A DNA stretch of 10,185 bases from an uncultured Bacteroidales bacterium (GCA_947177325.1 CAMWUH010000051.1:1-10185), one strand, 5' to 3'. Positions 1 to 5,677 are shown, counted from the stretch's first letter. Notes: a model not told the origin generated them from the letters alone. Numbers and translations are program-made.

Positions 1-37
1 GGAGCAATCCGTGCCGGTTCGACCCCGGCTCAGGGTA
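1..37 (+). tRNA. tRNA-Leu, 3' part (5' end outside window)
   Basis: The first 37 bases fold as the 3' part of a class II tRNA. A long variable arm is visible (GGA at 1-3, loop GCAA, TCC at 8-10), then a perfect 5-bp T stem (GCCGG 13-17 with CCGGC 25-29) around the 7-base loop TTCGACC, then the 3' acceptor strand TCAGGGT (30-36) and discriminator A37. The long variable arm limits it to Leu, Ser or Tyr. An A discriminator argues against Ser, and an acceptor strand ending in T (a G1-U72 pair) fits Bacteroidetes tRNA-Leu as I remember it. CCA is not encoded. The anticodon lies outside the window, so the isoacceptor is unknown. The tRNA is the anchor of the repeat array that follows. Confidence 0.8.
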
Positions 38-155
38 CTGAATTGAGGATTCTCACCACGAGAGTCCTCTTTTCTTTTATCTACCCCTCGTAACTCATTG
101 GTCTGCTCATATATAAGCTCCGGCACTTTATTGTAAGAGTCGGTTCTAAGCTTGC
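33..155 (+). repeat. Direct repeat copy 1 (tRNA 3' tail, terminator, spacer, -33 box)
   Basis: This 123-bp segment matches 2617-2739 with only a handful of substitutions and no gaps, and matches 5152 to about 5247 less well. It starts with GGGTACTGA, the end of the tRNA acceptor stem, continues through the tRNA terminator and a conserved spacer holding a near-palindrome (GCTCATATATAAGC, 105-118) and a TCGGTTCTA box (140-148), and stops at the -33 box of the cassette promoter. It is the left boundary of cassette 1. Similarity upstream of base 33 is weak because that side is the tRNA itself. Confidence 0.9.
45..78 (+). terminator. Intrinsic terminator of the tRNA, inside the repeat
   Basis: GAGGATTCTC (45-54), loop ACCAC, and GAGAGTCCTC (60-69) form a 10-bp stem with one G-U pair, followed directly by TTTTCTTTT (70-78). 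It begins 8 bases after the tRNA discriminator, so it should end the tRNA transcript and insulate the cassette promoter downstream. Confidence 0.85.
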
Positions 156-182
156 ATAATTCAATTATAATGGGTATATTTG
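151..182 (+). promoter_or_regulatory. Bacteroidetes-type promoter of cassette 1
   Basis: CTTG (151-154) as the -33 box, a 20-bp spacer, then TATATTTG (175-182), which matches the Bacteroidetes -7 consensus TAnnTTTG. The start ATG follows only 4 bases after the -7 box, so transcription should begin at or next to the ATG and the mRNA should be leaderless or nearly so. The -33 box is the end of the direct repeat; the -7 box belongs to the cassette-specific part. The TCGGTTCTA box at 140-148, just upstream, is a possible operator. Confidence 0.7.
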
Positions 183-186
183 CTAA

Positions 187-852
187 ATGAAGAAAATACT
201 TACAATAAAATCATTAAAAGCTGAAGCTAAACATTTTTGTACACTCAACTCAAAAGTATACAAAGCTGAACTGTTTGGTGTTACAGATGGTAAAGCTATT
301 GGTACATTTGTTGAGCATCTTTTTCAACAATATCTTGAAGATAAATATGATTTAACTGTCGGTAATTCAGCAAATGGATTAGATTTACCTTCCGTAAATA
401 CGGATATAAAGGTCACCTCCATAAAACAACCACAATCAAGTTGTCCATTTAAGGATAGTAAGCAGAAAATATTTGGATTAGGTTACAATTTACTTGTTTT
501 TGTGTATAAGAAATACGATGATCCTAAGAAAAAGATGGGTATGTTGGACTTTGTATCTTGTAACTTTATAGATAAAAATCGAACTGCGGATTTCCAGACA
601 ACATCAGGTATTCATAATATAATTTCCAATCAGGGAAATCAGGATGACATATTCGCTTTCCTTATAGATCATAACATACCAAGTGATGAGGTGACCTTAT
701 ATAAAATGGCTGGTGATATTATACGGAATCCACCACAAATAGGCTATCTCACCATATCTAATGCACTCCAATGGAGACTTCAATATGGACGTATTGTCTC
801 ATTAAATGAAAATATTGATGGTATTGATCATATTATTAAATATGTCCAATGA
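187..852 (+). CDS. Type II restriction endonuclease, PD-(D/E)xK-like, family not recognised
   Basis: A 221-residue protein, probably the DNA-cutting partner of the methyltransferase that follows; the two overlap by ATGA (849-852), the usual sign of translational coupling. I could not assign it to a named endonuclease family. The sequence is compatible with a PD-(D/E)xK core: an acidic residue in an early helix (E43), D66 in GLDLP, then D73-I-K75 at the end of a predicted strand (TDIKVTS). Further blocks that look constrained are QPQSSCPF (81-88), FGLGYNLLVFVY (96-107), ADFQTTSGI (134-142) and GYLTISNALQWRLQY (186-200). No signal peptide or membrane segment. The ATG lies 4 bases after the -7 promoter box, so no Shine-Dalgarno is expected. 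The recognition site cannot be read from sequence. Role as nuclease is inferred from position, size and the D-x-K pattern. Confidence 0.75.
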   Translation: MKKILTIKSLKAEAKHFCTLNSKVYKAELFGVTDGKAIGTFVEHLFQQYLEDKYDLTVGNSANGLDLPSVNTDIKVTSIKQPQSSCPFKDSKQKIFGLGYNLLVFVYKKYDDPKKKMGMLDFVSCNFIDKNRTADFQTTSGIHNIISNQGNQDDIFAFLIDHNIPSDEVTLYKMAGDIIRNPPQIGYLTISNALQWRLQYGRIVSLNENIDGIDHIIKYVQ

Positions 853-2558
853 ACAATTTAATTAATCAAATCCGTGACATAGATTACCGTAAATCAAATT
901 CCATTATTAAAGAATTGAGTGGAATTGTGGATTATTTTTCATCCGAACACGAAAAATCTGAATTTATATCTTCATTTGAAAATGCCATAGATATAGTATG
1001 TGAAGACAAAATTACTTATGGCGATTGGCAAACACCAATATCATTGGCAGAAAAGGTATGTGATATTCACTTATCTAAATACGGTAGTCCAGATATAGTT
1101 ATAGAGCCTACCTGTGGGCTGGGTGCATTTGTATTTTCTGCGTTGAAAAAATTTCAGAATATTAAAGAGATACACGCGATAGAGATTAATCGTCGATATA
1201 CAAAAGATTTAAAACTAAAATTATTATTGAATGCATTAAGCTTTCCATTGCAGAGCAAGCCTGACATTTACATATATAATGCTGATTTTTTCAAATTTGA
1301 TTTTGCAGCCATAATAAGTAAAAGCAAACAAATGTCATGGAATGTTGCTGTTATAGGGAATCCGCCGTGGGTAACAAACAGTAGCCAAGGTAAGAATAAT
1401 TCTCTTAATGTTCCGTCAAAGAAAAATCTTTATGGATTAAAAGGCATTGATGCAATTACTGGTAAAAGTAATTTTGACATAAGTGAGTATATTACTTTAC
1501 ACTTATTGAAATTATTCCAAATAAACAATGGAGGGATTTCTTTCCTTCTAAAGAATTCTGTAATTCGTAATATTTTAGTTAAACAACGCGCTGAGAATTT
1601 GCATATTGGAGATCTTGAACAAAGATTGATAGATGCTTCAAAGGAGTTTAATGTGTCAGTAGATGCATCATGCTTTTTTACACAATTTAATTGTTCCCCC
1701 TCTTTCACATGTAAAATCTTGGATTTTTATTCAAACTCCTATGTTCAGGAATATGGGTGGGTAAAAGACGCTTTCGTTTCCGATGCGAAATTATATAGCA
1801 TTGTTTCAAAGTATGACAGTAGGTGTTCTTATATATGGCGCTCAGGTATTAAGCATGATTGTACCTCAATTTTAGAACTGACATTTTCAGATGGTGTTTA
1901 TCGAAATGGATTAGGCGAAATAGTTCATATCGAAGAAGATTTAATTTATCCGTTGCTAAAAAGTTCGGATATAAGTAAATATAAAAACGATAATTTCAGA
2001 AAATATGTAATACTACCACAACGAAATGTAGGAGACGATACATCAAGATTGAAATATACTCATCCTCTCGCATTTTCATATTTTATGAAACATGAAAATG
2101 TATTTTTAAGTAGGAAGAGTAGCATTTATAAAGATAAGGGAAAGTTTAGTATATTTGGAATTGGCGATTACTCATTCAAACCTTATAAAATAGTCATTTC
2201 CTCATTATATAAGACTATTAAGTTTATTTTAGTGTCACCCTCCCCAAAGGGGAAACCCGTTATGGTTGATGATACATGTTATCAGCTTGCCTTTGATAAC
2301 TTAAACGAAGCTCGTTGCATCTTAGAGGCCTTGGTTAGCGATGAAATAAATTCCTTGTTGGATTCATTAGTTTTTAAGGATGCTAAAAGAGTAGTAACAA
2401 AAAGCCTTTTAATGAGATTGGATTTAAAACAATTATGTATAGAAAAGGGTATTATACCTAATATACATCAGCTTAACCATAGCGCTTGTCATCAATTGTC
2501 ATTATTTGATTATGATTTCTCTGAAAATATCGGCTCGCCTGGGTTTGGTATCCAATGA
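849..2558 (+). CDS. Type II N6-adenine DNA methyltransferase (NPPW class)
   Basis: A 569-residue SAM-dependent DNA methyltransferase expected to methylate adenine in the site cut by the upstream nuclease and so protect the host. Visible motifs: GDWQTP (58-63) before the SAM-binding motif I, EPTCGLGAFV (86-95), an acidic motif II (AIEIN, 110-114), and the catalytic motif IV NPPW (171-174), typical of N6-adenine enzymes. The block at 198-211, with G-DAITGKSNFDI, looks conserved in the class. The C-terminal half should hold target recognition. Residues 549-553 read QLSLF, a match to the consensus sliding-clamp-binding pentapeptide. The final 16 residues after it (DYDFSENI...GFGIQ) are identical to those of the other methyltransferase in this window because the 3' end lies in the repeat. 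The start overlaps the nuclease stop by ATGA. Confidence 0.9.
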   Translation: MNNLINQIRDIDYRKSNSIIKELSGIVDYFSSEHEKSEFISSFENAIDIVCEDKITYGDWQTPISLAEKVCDIHLSKYGSPDIVIEPTCGLGAFVFSALKKFQNIKEIHAIEINRRYTKDLKLKLLLNALSFPLQSKPDIYIYNADFFKFDFAAIISKSKQMSWNVAVIGNPPWVTNSSQGKNNSLNVPSKKNLYGLKGIDAITGKSNFDISEYITLHLLKLFQINNGGISFLLKNSVIRNILVKQRAENLHIGDLEQRLIDASKEFNVSVDASCFFTQFNCSPSFTCKILDFYSNSYVQEYGWVKDAFVSDAKLYSIVSKYDSRCSYIWRSGIKHDCTSILELTFSDGVYRNGLGEIVHIEEDLIYPLLKSSDISKYKNDNFRKYVILPQRNVGDDTSRLKYTHPLAFSYFMKHENVFLSRKSSIYKDKGKFSIFGIGDYSFKPYKIVISSLYKTIKFILVSPSPKGKPVMVDDTCYQLAFDNLNEARCILEALVSDEINSLLDSLVFKDAKRVVTKSLLMRLDLKQLCIEKGIIPNIHQLNHSACHQLSLFDYDFSENIGSPGFGIQ

Positions 2559-2572
2559 CGCATTTCCCACAA

Positions 2573-2622
2573 TCGGTCGAGGTCGGCTAAAATCGGTTAT
2601 AATACGGCATGGTTGGGGGTAC
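2573..2622 (+). repeat. 10-bp phased TCGG box array, copy 1
   Basis: Five consecutive decamers start at 2573, 2583, 2593, 2603 and 2613: TCGGTCGAGG, TCGGCTAAAA, TCGGTTATAA, TACGGCATGG, TTGGGGGTAC. The first three are clear TCGG boxes; the last two are weaker and run into the tRNA-like GGGTAC. A 10-bp period puts the boxes on one face of the helix, as expected for cooperative protein binding (inference). The array lies between the methyltransferase stop and the terminator. Confidence 0.6.
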
Positions 2623-2628
2623 TGAACT

Positions 2629-2662
2629 GAGGATTCTCACCGCGAGAGTCCTCTTTTCTTTT
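2629..2662 (+). terminator. Intrinsic terminator after cassette 1
   Basis: Same stem as at 45-69 (arms 2629-2638 and 2644-2653, loop ACCGC) followed by TTTTCTTTT (2654-2662). It lies about 70 bp after the methyltransferase stop, so the copied tRNA terminator now ends the cassette 1 mRNA and separates it from the cassette 2 promoter. Confidence 0.85.
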
Positions 2663-2734
2663 ATCTACCCCTCGTAACTCATTGGCCTGCTCATATATAA
2701 GCTCCGGCACTTTATTGTAAGAGTCGGTTCTATG

Positions 2735-2766
2735 TTTGCTACTTTAAAAAAATATTCATATCTTTG
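2735..2766 (+). promoter_or_regulatory. Bacteroidetes-type promoter of cassette 2
   Basis: TTTG (2735-2738), 20-bp spacer, TATCTTTG (2759-2766): a full match to the TTTG / TAnnTTTG pattern. The ATG begins 4 bases later, so the transcript is expected to be leaderless. Each element sits exactly 2584 bp from its counterpart in cassette 1, although the spacer sequences differ. A TCGGTTCTA box is at 2724-2732, directly upstream. Confidence 0.75.
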
Positions 2767-2770
2767 AGAC

Positions 2771-3478
2771 ATGAAAAAGACAATCAATATAGCAGAACGT
2801 ACAGCTAAAGCTATAGAATATTTTTGGAGGACTAAGAACAACCAATTAAAACGTAGTTCTGATGCTTCCAGTAGAGGGGCTGTTGTCGGTGGCAAACAAT
2901 TAGACGGCTTTTTAACGTTGTTGAAGGAAGCGTGTTTATCCGTTGGAGTTCCATCAGAATGTATTTTTGACAATAACAATTATATACCTGGATTTTTTCG
3001 TTCGTCAAAAGATTGGGATTTTATCGTAATTAGTCCATCGGGGAAACTACTTGTCCTTATTGAACTTAAATCCCAAGTTGGATCTTATGGGAATAATTTT
3101 AATAATAGAACAGAGGAAGCGCTTGGAAATGCCACAGACTTATGGACAGCATACCGAGAGCAAGAATTTCCTACGTTAGGTATACCTTGGGTCGGATATT
3201 TGATGGTAATTGGTGATGATGAAAAATCAAATTCTCCTGTAAGAAACTACACTAATCATTTCCCTGTTTTAAAAGAATTTGATAACGCATCTTATATTGA
3301 CCGTTACAGGATTTTGTGTGAGAAACTAATGACAGAGAGATTGTATACTTCAGCGTGCCTTATTCGAACAAAGAATAGTAAAACTTATAATGATGTGACT
3401 GAAAGTTTATCTATTGTTCGATTCATTGATTCTCTTAAAGGATATTTAATTGGGTGTGAAAGCGAATTTAACAGGTAA
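2771..3478 (+). CDS. XhoI/PaeR7I-family type II restriction endonuclease
   Basis: A 235-residue protein that closely resembles the PaeR7I/XhoI family, whose known members cut CTCGAG. Recognised family blocks: PGFFR (73-77) followed by KDWDFIVI (80-87), the catalytic strand LIELKSQVG (96-104) with D83 and E98-x-K100 as the PD-(D/E)xK residues, then GNNFNNRTEEALGNATD (107-123) and WTAYRE (125-130), the family's most distinctive stretch. Length is close to that of PaeR7I. No signal peptide. The ATG is 4 bases after the -7 box. It overlaps the following methyltransferase by 29 bp. I found no CTCGAG in this window, which agrees with the assignment but is weak evidence in 10 kb of partly AT-rich DNA. 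The exact specificity of this member is inferred from the family. Confidence 0.93.
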   Translation: MKKTINIAERTAKAIEYFWRTKNNQLKRSSDASSRGAVVGGKQLDGFLTLLKEACLSVGVPSECIFDNNNYIPGFFRSSKDWDFIVISPSGKLLVLIELKSQVGSYGNNFNNRTEEALGNATDLWTAYREQEFPTLGIPWVGYLMVIGDDEKSNSPVRNYTNHFPVLKEFDNASYIDRYRILCEKLMTERLYTSACLIRTKNSKTYNDVTESLSIVRFIDSLKGYLIGCESEFNR

Positions 3479-5093
3479 CTTATATGGAACGAGAAGGTGT
3501 GGGGTTTCCCATGGTGATGTTTTTACATCACGGTGGGTTGTTAATTTTATGCTTGATTTAATAGGTTATACACCAGATAAAAATTTATCCTTATATAGAC
3601 TTCTTGAACCAAGTTTTGGTCAAGGTGATTTTTTAATTGAGATCCAGAACCGAATAATTCAATCCGCAAAACGATTTAATTTCGATGCAACTGACGTCAT
3701 GTCTAATAATATATATGGTTGTGAAATTGATGACAGTAAATATGATAAATGTATTGAGGGTTTAAGGTCAGCAATGCCAAATTTTGTCCCGCTAAAACTA
3801 AAAAATGAAGATTTCTTAACATCAAGTTGGGATGCCGAATTTGATTTTATTATTGGTAACCCTCCTTATATACGATATGAGAATATTCCCAAGGAGGCAC
3901 TCAATTCTTATAAAGTTAAATTTTATACATTTCACTATCGGTGTGATCTGTATGTTCTTTTTTATGAACATTGCCTGAAAAATCTTTCTAAAAATGGCCG
4001 CCATTGCTTTATATGCTCGAATAGGTGGCTTAAGAATGAGTATGGAAGAAAACTTCGTGCTTTAATTTCTTCATCTTATAATTTAGAGTACATAATAGAC
4101 GTTGAAAAGTTAGATGTTTTCAAAGAATCTGTTTTAGCATATCCTTCAATTACTCTAATCTCAAATACAGAAATTGATAAGAATGTAAAAATTGTAACTG
4201 TCAGAAATTTAAAAGAGTTAAAATTGCCATTATCAACTACGCAAAAACAAATACGAAATTCCGAAAACTGGGATTACCTATTTGTAAGTGAGGATATTGA
4301 TGATTTGACAACTATTGAAGACCAAGGTTTTAAAGTTGGTATAGGGGTTGCGACTGGTGCTGACAAAATATTTATATCAACCGAGCTCGAATATATTGTG
4401 GAAAAAGAGCTTCTACTTCCAATCGTAAATGCAAAAGATTTGACTGGAAATGAATTTAGAAATAGAGGGCTCAGAGTTCTAAATCCTTACGATTCAAGTG
4501 GTAATATACTTGATTTAAGTAAATATCCTAAGGCAAAAAAATATCTTGAAAGTTTTAAACCAATTCTTGAAAGTAGACATATTGTTAAGAAAGGGAGAGT
4601 CTGGTATTCTCTTATTGATAAGATAAAGCCACAAATAATACATCAGCCTAAGATATTATTGCCTGATATATCAGGCAATAATATGATTTTTATCGACTAC
4701 GGCTCATATTATCCTGCCCATAATATCTATTATATTACGGGTAATTCGATAAGCCAACTTGAGCAGTTAGCCGCCGTACTGATGAGTAAATTTGTAAAAA
4801 AACAAATAGAAGGCATATCAAATAGGATGAATGGAGGGTTTCCGCGTTGGCAGAGTCAAAGTATTAAAAGGCTTAGAATCCCGCGAATAGCAACTATTCC
4901 TACTAAACTTAGTTTTAAGCTTATTCGTGCATACCACAATCGCAATATAGAAGAGATAGATTCAATAGTGAATGATATTATTAGAATACAAATTGAATCG
5001 ACTACACCGCGTTGCCACCAAGACATCCAGAAATCATTATTTGATTATGATTTCTCTGAAAATATCGGCTCGCCTGGGTTTGGTATCCAGTGA
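3450..5093 (+). CDS. Type II N6-adenine DNA methyltransferase, PaeR7I/XhoI partner
   Basis: A 547-residue adenine methyltransferase expected to protect the XhoI-type site by making N6-methyladenine. Motifs: HGDVFTSRWVVNFMLDLIGY (21-40) before motif I, LEPSFGQGDFL (52-62) as the SAM-binding motif, and NPPYIR (137-142) as the catalytic motif. A C-terminal block IEGISNRMNGGFPRWQSQSI belongs to the target-recognition part of this class. No ATG is available upstream of the conserved FT...MLDLIGY region: the first in-frame ATG (about 3543) would delete it. TTG at 3450 has AAAGGA 7 bases upstream and is my choice; GTG at 3456 is the alternative. Either start overlaps the nuclease gene. The last residues, QKSLF (527-531) and the tail to GFGIQ, are nearly identical to the end of the first methyltransferase because the 3' end lies in the repeat. 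Confidence 0.9.
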   Translation: MGVKANLTGNLYGTRRCGVSHGDVFTSRWVVNFMLDLIGYTPDKNLSLYRLLEPSFGQGDFLIEIQNRIIQSAKRFNFDATDVMSNNIYGCEIDDSKYDKCIEGLRSAMPNFVPLKLKNEDFLTSSWDAEFDFIIGNPPYIRYENIPKEALNSYKVKFYTFHYRCDLYVLFYEHCLKNLSKNGRHCFICSNRWLKNEYGRKLRALISSSYNLEYIIDVEKLDVFKESVLAYPSITLISNTEIDKNVKIVTVRNLKELKLPLSTTQKQIRNSENWDYLFVSEDIDDLTTIEDQGFKVGIGVATGADKIFISTELEYIVEKELLLPIVNAKDLTGNEFRNRGLRVLNPYDSSGNILDLSKYPKAKKYLESFKPILESRHIVKKGRVWYSLIDKIKPQIIHQPKILLPDISGNNMIFIDYGSYYPAHNIYYITGNSISQLEQLAAVLMSKFVKKQIEGISNRMNGGFPRWQSQSIKRLRIPRIATIPTKLSFKLIRAYHNRNIEEIDSIVNDIIRIQIESTTPRCHQDIQKSLFDYDFSENIGSPGFGIQ

Positions 5094-5107
5094 CGCATTT
5101 CCCACAA

Positions 5108-5157
5108 TCGGTCAAGATCGGCTAAAATCGGTTCTAATACGGCACGGTTGGGGGTAC
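5108..5157 (+). repeat. 10-bp phased TCGG box array, copy 2
   Basis: The same array as at 2573-2622, starting at 5108, 5118, 5128, 5138 and 5148: TCGGTCAAGA, TCGGCTAAAA, TCGGTTCTAA, TACGGCACGG, TTGGGGGTAC. Substitutions relative to the other copy fall outside the TCGG cores. The third box contains TCGGTTCTA, the same 9-mer found just upstream of both cassette promoters (140-148 and 2724-2732). Confidence 0.6.
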
Positions 5158-5163
5158 TGAATT

Positions 5164-5197
5164 GAGGATTCTCACCACGAGAGTCCTCAGTTCTTTT
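5164..5197 (+). terminator. Terminator after cassette 2, weakened U-tract
   Basis: The stem is intact (arms 5164-5173 and 5179-5188, loop ACCAC), but the T-run is AGTTCTTTT instead of TTTTCTTTT, so termination should be less efficient than at the other two copies. It is the only terminator visible close behind the second methyltransferase. Confidence 0.65.
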
Positions 5198-5266
5198 CCC
5201 TGCCCCTCGTAACTCATTGGTCTGCTCATAGATAAGTTCCAGCACTTATAATGGGTCAGTCGAAAA

Positions 5267-5293
5267 ACCCGGTTAAAATGTAAAAAACCGGGT
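5267..5293. repeat. Inverted repeat ACCCGGTT / AACCGGGT
   Basis: ACCCGGTT (5267-5274) and AACCGGGT (5286-5293) form an 8-bp perfect stem around an 11-base A-rich loop, immediately after array similarity ends. A-runs flank it on the left, so on the minus strand the stem is followed by TTTTT and could act as a terminator. The same 8-mer recurs in the 17-bp repeat at 6031 and 10079. Confidence 0.5.
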
Positions 5294-5343
5294 AAAGAAT
5301 TTGTCTTCACATTGAGCTGCGCAGCAGCGATGTTTATGTCAAC

Positions 5344-5362
5344 CTTCGGGTGCAACCCGAAG
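5344..5362. repeat. GC-rich hairpin CTTCGGGT-GCA-ACCCGAAG
   Basis: Perfect 8-bp stem (5344-5351 with 5355-5362) with a 3-base loop. No T-run follows on either strand, so it is not a typical terminator. A second small hairpin is 25 bp further on (GTCCACGC 5387-5394 with GTGTGGAC 5400-5407, one G-U pair). Two neighbouring stems could be part of a structured RNA, but nothing identifies a known family. Confidence 0.45.
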
Positions 5363-5677
5363 TCTAAGGCTGCCTATAAGCAGTGAGTCCACGCTGAAAG
5401 TGTGGACGATGTTGAGCAAACAAAGAATATCTACCGGTCTTTTTTATATTTAACAACCGCTTTTTTACGTTCACCCAAGTTTGTTCTCGCGCCACATCTC
5501 ACGCCAATCCCCCCGAAGTACTACTCCCCCAAGTATTAAGAGATAATATTTTGATATATAGCAGTTTATTTTTTATTGATTTCAGCTCATCTCCGCCAAT
5601 ATTAACCGTTTAAGTATTTTTTTGAAAAAAATTTGCACAAAGGGGATATTTTGAGATTTTTTGGTTCAGCAGGATAT

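Larger units (their letters stand above)
33..2616 (+). mobile_element. R-M cassette 1 (repeat to repeat)
   Basis: A 2584-bp unit from repeat copy 1 to the equivalent base of copy 2. Contents in order: terminator/spacer/-33 box, endonuclease, methyltransferase whose 3' end lies in the shared right-end segment, phased TCGG boxes. There is no transposase or integrase and no terminal inverted repeats, so it is not an insertion sequence. Base composition is strongly AT-rich compared with the fimbrial genes to the right, which suggests acquisition. That it moves as a unit is inferred from the second, differently loaded unit next to it with the same ends. Confidence 0.6.
2499..2739 (+). repeat. Direct repeat copy 2 (methyltransferase 3' end to -33 box)
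   Basis: The longest form of the repeat, 241 bp. Its left half (2499-2616) matches 5034-5151 and covers the last codons and stop of the methyltransferase plus about 58 bp of noncoding DNA with phased TCGG boxes. Its right half (2617-2739) matches 33-155. It therefore contains the complete junction between two cassettes: right end of cassette 1 joined to left end of cassette 2. Differences from the other copies are scattered single bases (for example C2627 versus T43 and T5162, G2642 versus A58 and A5177). Confidence 0.92.
2617..5151 (+). mobile_element. R-M cassette 2 (repeat to repeat)
   Basis: A 2535-bp unit from repeat copy 2 to the equivalent base of copy 3, built like cassette 1 but carrying a XhoI/PaeR7I-type system. 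Ends, promoter position, gene order and methyltransferase tail are shared with cassette 1, whereas the protein sequences look unrelated outside general methyltransferase motifs. There is no recombinase gene. Duplication of one ancestral unit would not explain the different cargo, so exchange of cargo between common ends is the simpler reading. Confidence 0.6.
5034..5247 (+). repeat. Direct repeat copy 3, truncated and diverged at its right end
   Basis: Bases 5034-5151 match 2499-2616 almost completely. From 5152 it matches copies 1 and 2 through the terminator stem, but the U-tract is damaged, the following bases differ (CCCTGCCCC for ATCTACCCC), the near-palindrome has changes, and similarity is lost after about 5247, before the TCGGTTCTA and -33 boxes. 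It is the right end of the array and has no cassette behind it. It may be the original chromosomal copy or an old end no longer under selection. Confidence 0.88.

Noticed and set aside
33..5151. Simple tandem duplication of one R-M locus
   Set aside because: The two endonucleases share no visible similarity and the methyltransferases differ in length and motifs; only the frame (ends, promoter, tail) is shared.
5045..5245. Minus-strand frame of 66 codons across the third repeat
   Set aside because: It runs antisense through the methyltransferase tail, phased boxes and a terminator hairpin. It looks like a by-product of the repeat, with no start signal or recognisable domain.
33..5247. Class 1-like integron cassettes with attC sites
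   Set aside because: There is no integron integrase, no attC-type imperfect palindrome with R and L boxes at the cassette ends, and cassettes carry their own promoters. The resemblance is only in logic.
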